From the NCBI GenBank assembly GCA_947595235.1, contig CANQEP010000008.1, positions 1 through 33,276 of the forward strand: a DNA stretch of 33,276 nt. The letters are read 5' to 3'. Both the position numbers and the translations under genes were made by a program. The notes beneath the pieces were generated by a model. It searched no databases and had not been told where the DNA came from. It was given only the letters and a program-made list of their open reading frames with translations. The number at the start of each line of letters is the position of its first letter. Position 1 is the first letter of the stretch. This document shows, one piece after another, positions 1 to 6,576 of this stretch. This DNA is from an uncultured Clostridia bacterium. Lineage in GTDB: Bacteria > Bacillota > Clostridia > Christensenellales > UBA1242.

Positions 1-29
1 CATCCCTTTATTTTTGGGCATTATAGCGA

Positions 30-53
30 TTTTTCAAGAGCCGTCTTGAAAAA
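30..53 (-). repeat. Perfect hairpin downstream of tRNA-Thr
   Basis: A perfect 10-bp inverted repeat (TTTTTCAAGA / TCTTGAAAAA, 4-nt loop) lies about 20 nt past the 3' end of tRNA-Thr. It may end or stabilise the tRNA transcript. It has no clean T-run after it on the minus strand, so it is not a textbook terminator. A TATAAT sequence follows it on the minus strand, but I see no matching -35 box. Confidence 0.5.
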
Positions 54-74
54 AGACAATTTACTTACTCTACT

Positions 75-149
75 TGGAGCTGGTGGGCGGATTCGAACCG
101 CCGACCCATTGATTACGAATCAATTGCTCTACCCCTGAGCCACACCAGC
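75..149 (-). tRNA. tRNA-Thr (anticodon CGT), CCA encoded
   Basis: Read on the minus strand, this has a perfect 7-bp acceptor stem (GCTGGTG / CACCAGC), a D-arm, and the anticodon stem-loop ATTGA-TTCGTAA-TCAAT. The loop places CGT at positions 34-36. The T-arm carries GGTTCGAAT. The discriminator base is T and the CCA is encoded in the DNA. It decodes ACG threonine codons. It stands alone, with its own promoter just upstream. Confidence 0.96.
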
Positions 150-158
150 ATAGTTCTT

Positions 159-187
159 ATTATAAAGGTTTTTGTCTTGATTGTAAA
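159..187 (-). promoter_or_regulatory. Sigma-A promoter of tRNA-Thr
   Basis: On the minus strand, TTTACA is followed by a 17-nt spacer and a perfect TATAAT. The -10 box ends 9 nt before the mature tRNA 5' end, which places the start site a few bases upstream of the tRNA. Confidence 0.75.
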
Positions 188-202
188 TGATATGATTGAA
201 AT

Positions 203-643
203 TTAGAACTTTAGTTCCCAAATGTTTTCATATTCATGGCCTTGCTCAATCCACAAAACATGGTCCTTTGGCACTCTTGCTGCCTCAATAAACCTTGCGC
301 CCAACTTTTCACACACCCTTCTGCTCGCGTGATTGTTTGGGTCATTGGTTATAAGTATCTTTCTCATGCCGTTTTTTATAAACACTTCTTCGATAAGTTC
401 AACCGCCTCACCTGCATAACCATTGCCACGATAAGGTTCAATTATGCTGTAGCCAACATTACCAATTAGGTACATAACATCGTTCATGCCAAGTTTTGCC
501 GATATCTCGCCAATCTTCTCGCCCGACTTCAAAACGATATTGTAGTAAAGCGCATCAACATAATGCTTTTCGGGAATCGCCTTTTGCGCCTCATAAAGCA
601 CCAAATCTATTCTTTTGCCCTCAACCTTTCTTACGACTTTCAT
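203..643 (-). CDS. GNAT family N-acetyltransferase (RimJ/RimL-like)
   Basis: This 146-residue protein fits one GNAT domain, which transfers an acetyl group from acetyl-CoA to an amine. The acetyl-CoA loop is visible as YRGNGYAGEAV (about residues 71-81), matching the R/Q-x-x-G-x-G/A signature. The C-terminal segment NNHASRRVCEKLGARF is typical of the RimJ/RimL branch. The substrate cannot be told from sequence: protein N-termini, antibiotics and small amines are all possible. The gene sits alone between two tRNA genes. Upstream, an AAGGA lies about 15 nt from the ATG, too far to be a good ribosome site. A GATAAT box also lies about 15 nt from the ATG, so the mRNA leader may be very short. Confidence 0.85.
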   Translation of the reverse strand: MKVVRKVEGKRIDLVLYEAQKAIPEKHYVDALYYNIVLKSGEKIGEISAKLGMNDVMYLIGNVGYSIIEPYRGNGYAGEAVELIEEVFIKNGMRKILITNDPNNHASRRVCEKLGARFIEAARVPKDHVLWIEQGHEYENIWELKF

Positions 644-703
644 ATGTGTTTTTAATTATCCTTTTTGATGCTATTGATTTTGCAATTGCATTTGTGTTCT
701 AAT

Positions 704-750
704 AGTTGACAAAGTCAGAGCCCACTTTTCACGCCGCTTTGGAGCGGGTG
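704..750 (-). repeat. Direct repeat copy 1: duplicated tRNA-Gly 3' end plus flank
   Basis: This 47-bp segment matches positions 881-927 at 41 of 47 bases by hand alignment, with no gaps. It carries the tRNA-Gly acceptor 3' strand (CACCCGC) and TCCA, then about 36 bp of downstream flank ending in TTTGTCAACT on the minus strand. No complete second tRNA is attached. This geometry resembles an attachment-site duplication left by a tRNA-targeting integrative element. Confidence 0.75.
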
Positions 751-828
751 GCTAAAACTTTGCGTTTTGTCTCTCCCATTATCGGGAATGTAAAGCGGGG
801 TCAAAAGGGGTTTATAACGAGGAAACAA

Positions 829-878
829 GGAAGTTCAAGGCTGGAGTTTATTTGCATAAATGACTGTCTTGAACTTCC
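829..878. repeat. Inverted repeat downstream of tRNA-Gly
   Basis: An 11-bp perfect inverted repeat (GGAAGTTCAAG at 829-839, CTTGAACTTCC at 868-878) encloses a 28-nt loop that holds a smaller dyad (TTTAT...ATAAA). It lies between the two copies of the tRNA-Gly direct repeat, on the downstream side of the tRNA gene. It could end the tRNA transcript or be a small element remnant. The T content after the stem is modest. Confidence 0.6.
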
Positions 879-880
879 GC

Positions 881-927
881 AGTTGACAAAGTTAGAAGCC
901 TCTTTTCACCACGCTTTGGAGCGGGTG
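881..927 (-). repeat. Direct repeat copy 2: tRNA-Gly 3' end and flank
   Basis: This is the partner of the repeat at 704-750. It includes the true 3' end of the tRNA-Gly gene (acceptor strand plus TCCA) and the adjacent flank. The two copies start 177 bp apart and enclose about 130 bp with no credible gene. Confidence 0.75.
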
Positions 928-990
928 ATGGGAGTCGAACCCACCTCACAGGCTTGGGAAGCCCGCGTACTACCGATGTACTACACCCGC
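917..990 (-). tRNA. tRNA-Gly (anticodon CCC), CCA encoded
   Basis: On the minus strand, the acceptor stem GCGGGTG / CACCCGC pairs perfectly. The anticodon stem-loop CGGGC-TTCCCAA-GCCTG gives anticodon CCC, and the T-arm has GGTTCGACTCC. The discriminator is T and CCA is encoded. It reads GGG glycine codons. Its 3' end is duplicated 177 bp downstream. Confidence 0.96.
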
Positions 991-1001
991 AAACATATAT
1001 G

Positions 1002-1030
1002 AGTGTAACATTTTTTGAAAATAATTGCAA
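1002..1030 (-). promoter_or_regulatory. Promoter of tRNA-Gly
   Basis: On the minus strand, TTGCAA is followed by 17 nt and TACACT, with a TG dinucleotide one base before the -10 box (extended -10). The -10 ends 11 nt before the tRNA. The 15 nt around the -35 (ATGCTTGCAATTATT) also occur at the rimP-nusA promoter. Confidence 0.65.
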
Positions 1031-1115
1031 GCATAAATCACATTTGTTTTTTAATGTTGGCAAACTATTTTTTATAAGTCCCCTATCACGTTATAAATTT
1101 TAACTATAAAAGCAG

Positions 1116-1145
1116 AAAAATAGACCGCCAAAAACGGTCTATTTT
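1116..1145 (-). terminator. Rho-independent terminator of the PH-protein operon
   Basis: AAAATAGACCG / CGGTCTATTTT forms an 11-bp stem with a 7-nt loop, and is T-rich on both sides. It lies about 30 nt beyond the stop codon of the PH-domain gene. Its symmetry would let it work in either direction. Confidence 0.85.
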
Positions 1146-1174
1146 GTTGATTTTTGCGATTTTTATAGCATTTT

Positions 1175-1816
1175 TTACTCTTTTACTTCGGTTTTTTGCA
1201 CTTTTTCGATATGTGCTTTCAAAACTTTGTAAACAGCATATGGCTCTTTTATGTGGGCGAAGTTGTATGACGAACTCTTGCTAAGTATTGGACTTGAATT
1301 GCTACCAAATTTCAGCGAGCCAGTTTTTTTGCAGAGTATTTTATCGAGCAGACTAACATACACATCAGTTGCGCCAATGCTCTTTATGTCCAAACTTTTG
1401 TAGTCAACACCAAAGATGCCAGTTCTTATGATGATTCGCTTTTCGGTCACAGCATAGATTGTGTGTCTGTACCAAAGTTCGGTGAAGACAAGCAAAAGCG
1501 CCGACAAAACAACAACGATTCCAATGCAAGTTCCAAGCGCAATCCATGTTTCAGAGACGCTCACGGGCTCTTCTGACGGAATCAAAAATGCCACAAAACA
1601 CAAACAAAGAAATAGCACCATTGGAAGTATTGCCGTCATGATGTTTGAAAAATAGGTCTTTGCCTTGTTTGGCTTGTAACTTTCAACAATCTTTTCGTCG
1701 CTGTCCAAAATGTCGTCAAAAGTGCGAGCAACCTCGTCGTTTAACGCCTCCTTCTTGTCAGTCTTTTTTGTTTTTGTCTCTTCGCTTACAACGCCCTTTT
1801 CTTCTTCTTTGCTCAT
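1175..1816 (-). CDS. Membrane protein with C-terminal bacterial PH domain
   Basis: This 213-residue protein starts with a charged, Lys/Glu-rich cytoplasmic segment (about residues 1-50). Two membrane spans follow (about 57-78 and 90-112). The C-terminal domain has the features of the YdbS/bPH2 family: RHTIYAVTEKRIIIRTGIFG, then DLKSIG-like and LLDKILCKKTGSLKFGS segments. The family has no well-defined general function. The start overlaps the plsC stop as ATGA, so the two are probably translated together. It is the last gene of the DUF2953-to-PH operon, and a strong terminator follows. A link to membrane lipid is inferred only from its neighbour plsC. Confidence 0.8.
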   Translation of the reverse strand: MSKEEEKGVVSEETKTKKTDKKEALNDEVARTFDDILDSDEKIVESYKPNKAKTYFSNIMTAILPMVLFLCLCFVAFLIPSEEPVSVSETWIALGTCIGIVVVLSALLLVFTELWYRHTIYAVTEKRIIIRTGIFGVDYKSLDIKSIGATDVYVSLLDKILCKKTGSLKFGSNSSPILSKSSSYNFAHIKEPYAVYKVLKAHIEKVQKTEVKE

Positions 1817-2457
1817 TTCTTTTCCTCCTTTTTCTTCTTATTTTTCTTTTGGATAAGCATATTTGTTACCTTTTCTCTGAGCCTTTCTAACTCTTCGGCA
1901 AGGCGAGTTGTGTTCATCTCGACCTCTTCTTTTGTCAGCCTTTTTGGATTTTCGCCAACAATTTTTAAAGGTTCACCAATGATAAGATAATTCTTTTTAA
2001 AGGCTCTAGCCTTATTATAGATAACCATTGGCAAGATGAATGTTTCGCCCTTTGACGCAAATGTTACCGCACCACTTTTGATGTCTTGAATTGCCCTCTC
2101 TTCAAGGTTTTTGTTGCGAGTGCCCTCGGGAAAAATCCCTAGAACTTTGTTTTTTTTCAAGACGCCAAGCGAGTATTTGAATGCAGAAATGTCGGGATTG
2201 TTCCTATCAATAGGATATGCACCAAGACGTTTCAAAAACCAGCCCAAGAATTTGTTGTCAAATAGTTCCTTTTTTGCTAAAAATTTTATCTTTTTTCCAA
2301 GGTAGATGTCAAGCAAAATGGGGTCCCAGTTGCTAGAATGCGTGCAAGTTAAAACATAGCCCACTTTTTTTGGCAAGTTCCTTTTGCCAATCACTTTCAT
2401 GGGAAAAATTATGTGAAGTGGCAACCAAAATATTATGAAGAATATAACAAATAGCAT
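1813..2457 (-). CDS. plsC: 1-acyl-sn-glycerol-3-phosphate acyltransferase
   Basis: PlsC adds the second acyl chain to lysophosphatidic acid, giving phosphatidic acid, at the inner face of the membrane. The 214-residue protein has the hallmark acyltransferase motifs HSSNWD (HX4D, about residues 36-41) and FPEGTRNK (about residues 109-116). An N-terminal hydrophobic stretch (about 1-20) anchors it. The start is supported by AGGGGG five bases upstream. The C-terminus is a Lys/Glu tail. It lies 10 nt after the flavoprotein gene and overlaps the PH-protein gene. The exact acyl specificity cannot be read. Confidence 0.92.
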   Translation of the reverse strand: MLFVIFFIIFWLPLHIIFPMKVIGKRNLPKKVGYVLTCTHSSNWDPILLDIYLGKKIKFLAKKELFDNKFLGWFLKRLGAYPIDRNNPDISAFKYSLGVLKKNKVLGIFPEGTRNKNLEERAIQDIKSGAVTFASKGETFILPMVIYNKARAFKKNYLIIGEPLKIVGENPKRLTKEEVEMNTTRLAEELERLREKVTNMLIQKKNKKKKEEKK

Positions 2458-2467
2458 TCTTTACCCC

Positions 2468-3691
2468 CTAGAAATCACTGGCACAAGACGACGCGGTGGA
2501 AAATGCGAGTTGCAAGTTAAAGCCCCCGGTGTGCGCATCAACATCAATAACCTCGCCAATAAAATATAGTTTTGAAACAAGTTTGCTCTCCATGGACTTT
2601 GGCTTTAGGTCTTTAACGTTGACGCCACCACTTGTAACAACCGCTCTGTCAATGTCATCAAGACTTTTCATGTCAAGTGGAAAATTTTTCAAAAGACTAA
2701 CAAGGTTTTGCCTTTCTTCTTGACTGAGTTGGCTGACCTTTTTTGTTTTGTTTATTTTTAGCCTATGGGCAAAAACGTCGATAAGACTTTGAGGTAAAAG
2801 CAGTCCAAGAAGCGAAGAAAATTGCTTTGCTTTTAGTGATACTATGTCTCGGTTCACTCTTTGAAAAAGTGCAAAATTGTCCAGCGCGGGCTTAAAATCT
2901 ATGCTCAAAACGAGGTTTTGAGGCAAAATTCTGTTAATATGGCTTGACATTGTTAGCACAAGTGGACCCGAAACGCCACTCCCCGTGAACAGCATTTCAC
3001 CCACCTCTGTTTCGTATGCAATTTTGTCTTTTACCCTTGCAACAAGTTTGACATTTTTAAGTGACAACCCCGACAATTTTTCAAGGTCTTTGTCATTAAG
3101 AAGTATTGCGCAGAGTGCGGGCACGGGCTCAACAATTCTATGGCCAGTCTCTTCGGCAAACTTGTAGCCGTCCCCAGTGCTCCCCGTGAGGTGATAACTC
3201 TTCCCGCCAGTTGCAACAACGACCGCATCGGCGTTGAGTTTTTTATTGCCACCAAGAAGCACGCCAGAAGCGTGACCGTCGCTGACTATAACACTTTCAA
3301 CATTGGTGTTAAGCATAATATTTACGCCAAGAGTGTGCAAGCGCCTTTCCATTGCCCTTGTTATGTCGCTTGCCTTGTCACTTTCGGGGAATACTCTGTT
3401 GCCCCTTTCAATTTTTAGTGGAACGCCAAGTTCTTTGAAGTAGCCCATGGTGTCATTTGAGTTAAACCTCACAAGGCTGGACATTATGAACTTTTGGTTG
3501 GTGACAACATTTTTCAAAAATTCGCCACCTGTCACGGCGTTGGTGAGGTTGCACCTCCCCTTGCCAGTTATATACAACTTTTTTCCAAGTTTTTCATTTT
3601 TTTCTATGAGCGTCACGTCGTGCCCCTTGCTCGCGATTAGTATTGAGGCAAAGCACCCCGACGCGCCGCCGCCGATAACAATAACCTTCAT
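2468..3691 (-). CDS. HI0933-family FAD-dependent flavoprotein (BaiN-like)
   Basis: This 407-residue protein belongs to the HI0933/YhiN/BaiN flavoprotein family. The N-terminus holds the Rossmann dinucleotide fold IGGGASGCFAS (about residues 6-16), then LGKKLYITGKGRCNLTN, a strongly conserved family block. Further conserved blocks are TGGKSYHLTGSTGDGY in the middle and GEVIDVDAHTGGFNLQLAF at the C-terminus, which closes the FAD site. The family binds FAD; its substrate is mostly unknown, although a BaiN member is linked to bile-acid dehydroxylation. The start is backed by a GGGGG Shine-Dalgarno. It lies 10 nt from both rluB and plsC. The bile-acid role should not be carried over without evidence. 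Confidence 0.9.
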   Translation of the reverse strand: MKVIVIGGGASGCFASILIASKGHDVTLIEKNEKLGKKLYITGKGRCNLTNAVTGGEFLKNVVTNQKFIMSSLVRFNSNDTMGYFKELGVPLKIERGNRVFPESDKASDITRAMERRLHTLGVNIMLNTNVESVIVSDGHASGVLLGGNKKLNADAVVVATGGKSYHLTGSTGDGYKFAEETGHRIVEPVPALCAILLNDKDLEKLSGLSLKNVKLVARVKDKIAYETEVGEMLFTGSGVSGPLVLTMSSHINRILPQNLVLSIDFKPALDNFALFQRVNRDIVSLKAKQFSSLLGLLLPQSLIDVFAHRLKINKTKKVSQLSQEERQNLVSLLKNFPLDMKSLDDIDRAVVTSGGVNVKDLKPKSMESKLVSKLYFIGEVIDVDAHTGGFNLQLAFSTASSCASDF

Positions 3692-3701
3692 CTTTCCCCC
3701 T

Positions 3702-4415
3702 TTATAGCGATTTTAGATAAAGTATCTCGCTTTTGTCAAGAGGCCTAACCTTGCCACGAGCAAGTCCGCCAAGCCTGAGATCGCCAATCTGCGTGCGCTT
3801 GAGAAAAACCACAGTCAATCCGACCGCGTCGAACATCTTTCTTACTTGTCTGTTTTTGCCCTCGCTTATAACAACTTCAAGCCGAGTCTCTTTCTCTTGT
3901 TTTTCTAGGATTTTGACTTTACATTTTTTAAGCCTTACGCCGTCAACAACAACGCCCGCGCGCATGACTGCAAGTTGACTTTCTTTAACATCGCCCTCAA
4001 CCTTAACAACATAGGTCTTCGCGACCTCGTGTGAAGGGTGCGTGAGATTAAAGGCAAGGTCGCCGTCGTTCGTGAAAAGTAGAAGTCCCTCGCTGTCATA
4101 GTCAAGGCGACCAACGGGCTTCAAGGTCTTGTACTCCTCTGGAAGAAGGTCAACAACGGTCTTTCTTCCGTGGTCGTCGCTCATACTAGTTATGTAGCCC
4201 TTTGGCTTGTGCATCATTATGTATCCATGCTCTTTCACGGGCTCGACCAACTTGCCGTCAACCGTGACTTTGTCGGTTTCACCAACTAAAAAGCCAAGGT
4301 TAGAAACAATAGAGCCATTGCATCTAACCTTGCCCGACAAAACAAGTTCTTCGCATTTTCTTCTTGAGCCAAGACCCGCAGAAGAAAGATATTTGTTAAT
4401 TCGTATTTTTTCCAC
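3702..4415 (-). CDS. rluB: rRNA pseudouridine synthase, RsuA/RluB family
   Basis: The enzyme converts a uridine of ribosomal RNA to pseudouridine; B. subtilis and E. coli RluB modify 23S rRNA. The 237-residue protein opens with an S4 RNA-binding domain (MEKIRINKYLSSAGLGSRRK). The catalytic domain follows, with the active-site Asp in GRLDYDSEGLLLFTNDGDL (D105). The start is GTG immediately after the dacB stop (ATG-TAA-GTG), so translational coupling is likely. In B. subtilis rluB follows dacB-spmA-spmB. Here it follows dacB directly, so spmA and spmB are absent from this position. RsuA versus RluB specificity is taken from the gene order. Confidence 0.92.
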   Translation of the reverse strand: MEKIRINKYLSSAGLGSRRKCEELVLSGKVRCNGSIVSNLGFLVGETDKVTVDGKLVEPVKEHGYIMMHKPKGYITSMSDDHGRKTVVDLLPEEYKTLKPVGRLDYDSEGLLLFTNDGDLAFNLTHPSHEVAKTYVVKVEGDVKESQLAVMRAGVVVDGVRLKKCKVKILEKQEKETRLEVVISEGKNRQVRKMFDAVGLTVVFLKRTQIGDLRLGGLARGKVRPLDKSEILYLKSL

Positions 4416-5573
4416 TTACATCTTCTCTATAATTTTGGTGAATTTAGAGCCAAAATCGTTTGCCTCTACACCATTTATAGTAAAGATTTTGTGCGAAAAA
4501 ATCAACTGTTTTTCAAGACTAATTTCAATAGTGGCAAGGTTTGTCCCCATTTTTATGGGCGCAGAGAGTTTGCCACATGGAATAGTCTTGACCTCTATCT
4601 TATTTAGTTCACTTCTTTTGAGAGGATATGAAAAGTCGCAGTCCATAAAAACGTCAATTTTGTCTAGGCTTGCATTTTCCACTTGCACCTCGCACAACTT
4701 GTCGCCACTTTTTGCAAGAGGATACAACTTGTACTCGTCAAAAGCCATTTTCAAAAGTTTTTCGCAGTCCTCAAACATTGGCACGCAATTTAGAAGCACG
4801 CAAACAACTTGCATTCCGTCTTTTGTTGCGCTCCCAACAAAACATCTACCCGCGCTACGAGTGTAGCCCGTCTTTACCCCGTCGGCGAATTCGAAATTTG
4901 AAAGCATCTTGTTCTTGTTTATTAGTTTTCTTGAAAAGTTTGAGCGAAGTTCGTTCGCAACTTGATACTCCTTTGTTGAAACAATCTCACTGAAAATTGG
5001 ATTTTTTAAAGCATACGCAGTTATGAGTGCGAGTTCCTTGGCGGTCGTGTAGTGGTCGCTTGCGGGTAGGCCGTGCGGATTTTTAAGTTTGGTGTTTACT
5101 AGCCCTTTTTCTTTAAGAAAGGCATTGACATCTGCAACAAATTTCTCTTCGCTCCCACTCGTTGCAATGGCAAGCGCTACAGCACAATCGTTACCACTTC
5201 TCAGCATAAGTCCATACAAAAGTTCGCGTATTGTGAGATGCTCACCATCTTTAAGACCTATGCTTGTTCCCTCAATTCCTGATGCCTCTTTTGGGATACA
5301 AAAAACTTTGTCAAGGTCGCTCGTGTGCTCAATGACATATATTGCAGTTATGATTTTTGTTGTGCTTGCCATGGGAAGTTTCTCGTCTTGGTTTTTGTAA
5401 TATAAAAGTCTTCCGCTGGACTTTTCAATGACTGCCATTGCCTTTGCACTGGTCAAATTTTCTTCTTTGCTCGCTACAAAAGCGCACGTGCCGAGCGGTT
5501 CAAAAAACGCAAATAATATGCATAAAATAGTGAAAAATGGCATCAAAACTACAAATTTGGCGTATTTTTTCAT
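4416..5573 (-). CDS. dacB: D-alanyl-D-alanine carboxypeptidase, sporulation DacB-like
   Basis: This low-molecular-weight penicillin-binding protein removes the terminal D-Ala of peptidoglycan stem peptides and so limits cross-linking. It has 385 residues. An N-terminal signal peptide (about 1-34) is followed by the S11 serine peptidase domain with all three motifs: STTK (S70-K73), SGN (126-128) and KTG (234-236). The C-terminal PBP5-type beta domain (about residue 290 on) ends without an obvious amphipathic anchor. The start overlaps the ytfJ stop (ATGA). The order ytfJ-dacB-rluB and the sporulation neighbours point to the spore-cortex DacB role. A second family member (dacF) lies at 9179. 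Confidence 0.9.
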   Translation of the reverse strand: MKKYAKFVVLMPFFTILCILFAFFEPLGTCAFVASKEENLTSAKAMAVIEKSSGRLLYYKNQDEKLPMASTTKIITAIYVIEHTSDLDKVFCIPKEASGIEGTSIGLKDGEHLTIRELLYGLMLRSGNDCAVALAIATSGSEEKFVADVNAFLKEKGLVNTKLKNPHGLPASDHYTTAKELALITAYALKNPIFSEIVSTKEYQVANELRSNFSRKLINKNKMLSNFEFADGVKTGYTRSAGRCFVGSATKDGMQVVCVLLNCVPMFEDCEKLLKMAFDEYKLYPLAKSGDKLCEVQVENASLDKIDVFMDCDFSYPLKRSELNKIEVKTIPCGKLSAPIKMGTNLATIEISLEKQLIFSHKIFTINGVEANDFGSKFTKIIEKM

Positions 5574-5953
5574 TTTTCCTTGTCCTTTTTTAACATTTCT
5601 GCGAGGTTATCAATGACCTCGGGAATGGTCTCAAGAATTTTCTCAACGGGGCTCTTGTCGTCAATATGAATGAGTTTTACGTCGCCCTCTTTGACTTTCA
5701 AAAGTCCAACGGGTTGAAGTGTTACCCCCGCACCGCTACCCCCGGCAAAGGGATAGCGATTGCTCTCTTTGAATTGTTTGACAGTTCCATACTCGCCACC
5801 ACCCGCAACAAAGCCAAGCGACACCTTTGTTAATGGGAATATCAGCGTTCCGTCTTTGCTCTCAAATGGCACGCCAATTACCGTGTTGCTTTCGGCGACC
5901 GACTTGATTTTTTCTATTGCCGTTGTCATTATCTCATTTATTTGATTATCCAT
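5570..5953 (-). CDS. ytfJ: GerW family sporulation protein YtfJ
   Basis: YtfJ/GerW is a small forespore protein required in Bacillus for normal spore germination; its biochemistry is unknown. The 127-residue product has the family's KIKSVAESNTVIGVPF opening, then the glycine-rich block FVAGGGEYG and a second block FAGGSGAGVTLQPVGLL. AAGGAG stands seven bases before the ATG. It overlaps DUF2953 by 8 nt and dacB by 4 nt, so it is firmly inside the operon. Full family length, no anomaly seen. Confidence 0.92.
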   Translation of the reverse strand: MDNQINEIMTTAIEKIKSVAESNTVIGVPFESKDGTLIFPLTKVSLGFVAGGGEYGTVKQFKESNRYPFAGGSGAGVTLQPVGLLKVKEGDVKLIHIDDKSPVEKILETIPEVIDNLAEMLKKDKEK

Positions 5954-6509
5954 TTATCTTCTCCTTTACCTTGGATTTTATAAAGCAAAAATATGCACAC
6001 GCGAGCGACAAAATTATGTGAAGCAATGTAAATCTGAGCACTATTGAGCCACTAAGTTCCAGCCTATACTCGGTGTATGACGGGTTTATTCTTGTGAAGA
6101 CTTTCATTCCGTGATACCTATTCATGAGCGCCCCAACGCCCGTCATGGTTAGCGCACCAATGTAGCCACAAATTAGGCTGACAAGGTATGCGTTGCTCTC
6201 GTGCCCCGCGTCCAAAAAAAGTTCAAACTTTCGCACGCTTATCATTGACGCAAGGCAAGTGAAGTATTTTTTTCGCACCTCTTTGTTCTTCTTTTTTTTC
6301 TTCTTTTTTACTGCATTTTTGACCTCAAACTTACCATTTTTTGTTATGGTGAAGCGACCGCAAAACAACTTTATTGCCGTGAACTTTATTGCAAGAAAGC
6401 CAACGTCCTTCAAAAAGTTGATGTGGGTTGCCACTTTGATTTTAAAGGGATATGTCAGTATCAAAATCAGAAAAAGTATAGACGCAAAAATAATAAGAGC
6501 CAACTTCAT
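5946..6509 (-). CDS. DUF2953 family membrane protein
   Basis: This 187-residue protein is recognised mainly by its N-terminal pattern and position. A first membrane span (about residues 1-20) is followed by a beta-rich stretch with FTAIKLFCGRF, a very basic linker with seven consecutive Lys (about residues 69-75), and further hydrophobic segments near residues 110-125 and 160-178. DUF2953 genes commonly sit between scpB and ytfJ in Clostridia, exactly as here. The function is unknown; a sporulation link is inferred from context. It follows the scpB terminator, so it probably begins a new transcript. I see no good Shine-Dalgarno sequence. Confidence 0.75.
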   Translation of the reverse strand: MKLALIIFASILFLILILTYPFKIKVATHINFLKDVGFLAIKFTAIKLFCGRFTITKNGKFEVKNAVKKKKKKKNKEVRKKYFTCLASMISVRKFELFLDAGHESNAYLVSLICGYIGALTMTGVGALMNRYHGMKVFTRINPSYTEYRLELSGSIVLRFTLLHIILSLACAYFCFIKSKVKEKING

Positions 6510-6550
6510 ACTTTTAGAGTGCTCTTAAAACCAAAAAAAATACAGAAAAT

Positions 6551-6575
6551 AAAAAATCTCTCAAATTGAGAGATT
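6551..6575 (-). terminator. Rho-independent terminator after scpB
   Basis: On the minus strand, AATCTCTCAA-T-TTGAGAGATT is followed by TTTTTTATTTT. It lies directly after the scpB stop codon. This is a clear terminator that separates the M50-scpA-scpB unit from the DUF2953-ytfJ operon. Confidence 0.9.
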
Positions 6576-6576
6576 G

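Noticed and set aside
706-1063. ORFs 706-1002 (+) and 848-1063 (-) over the tRNA-Gly region
   Set aside because: Both run through the tRNA gene and the direct repeats, and have no recognisable protein pattern or ribosome site.
5946-6509. Phase variation at the poly-A/T tract in the DUF2953 gene (a run of seven Lys)
   Set aside because: The tract is long enough to slip, but the frame is intact, and A-rich Lys runs are expected in an AT-rich genome. No evidence of variation can be seen in one sequence.
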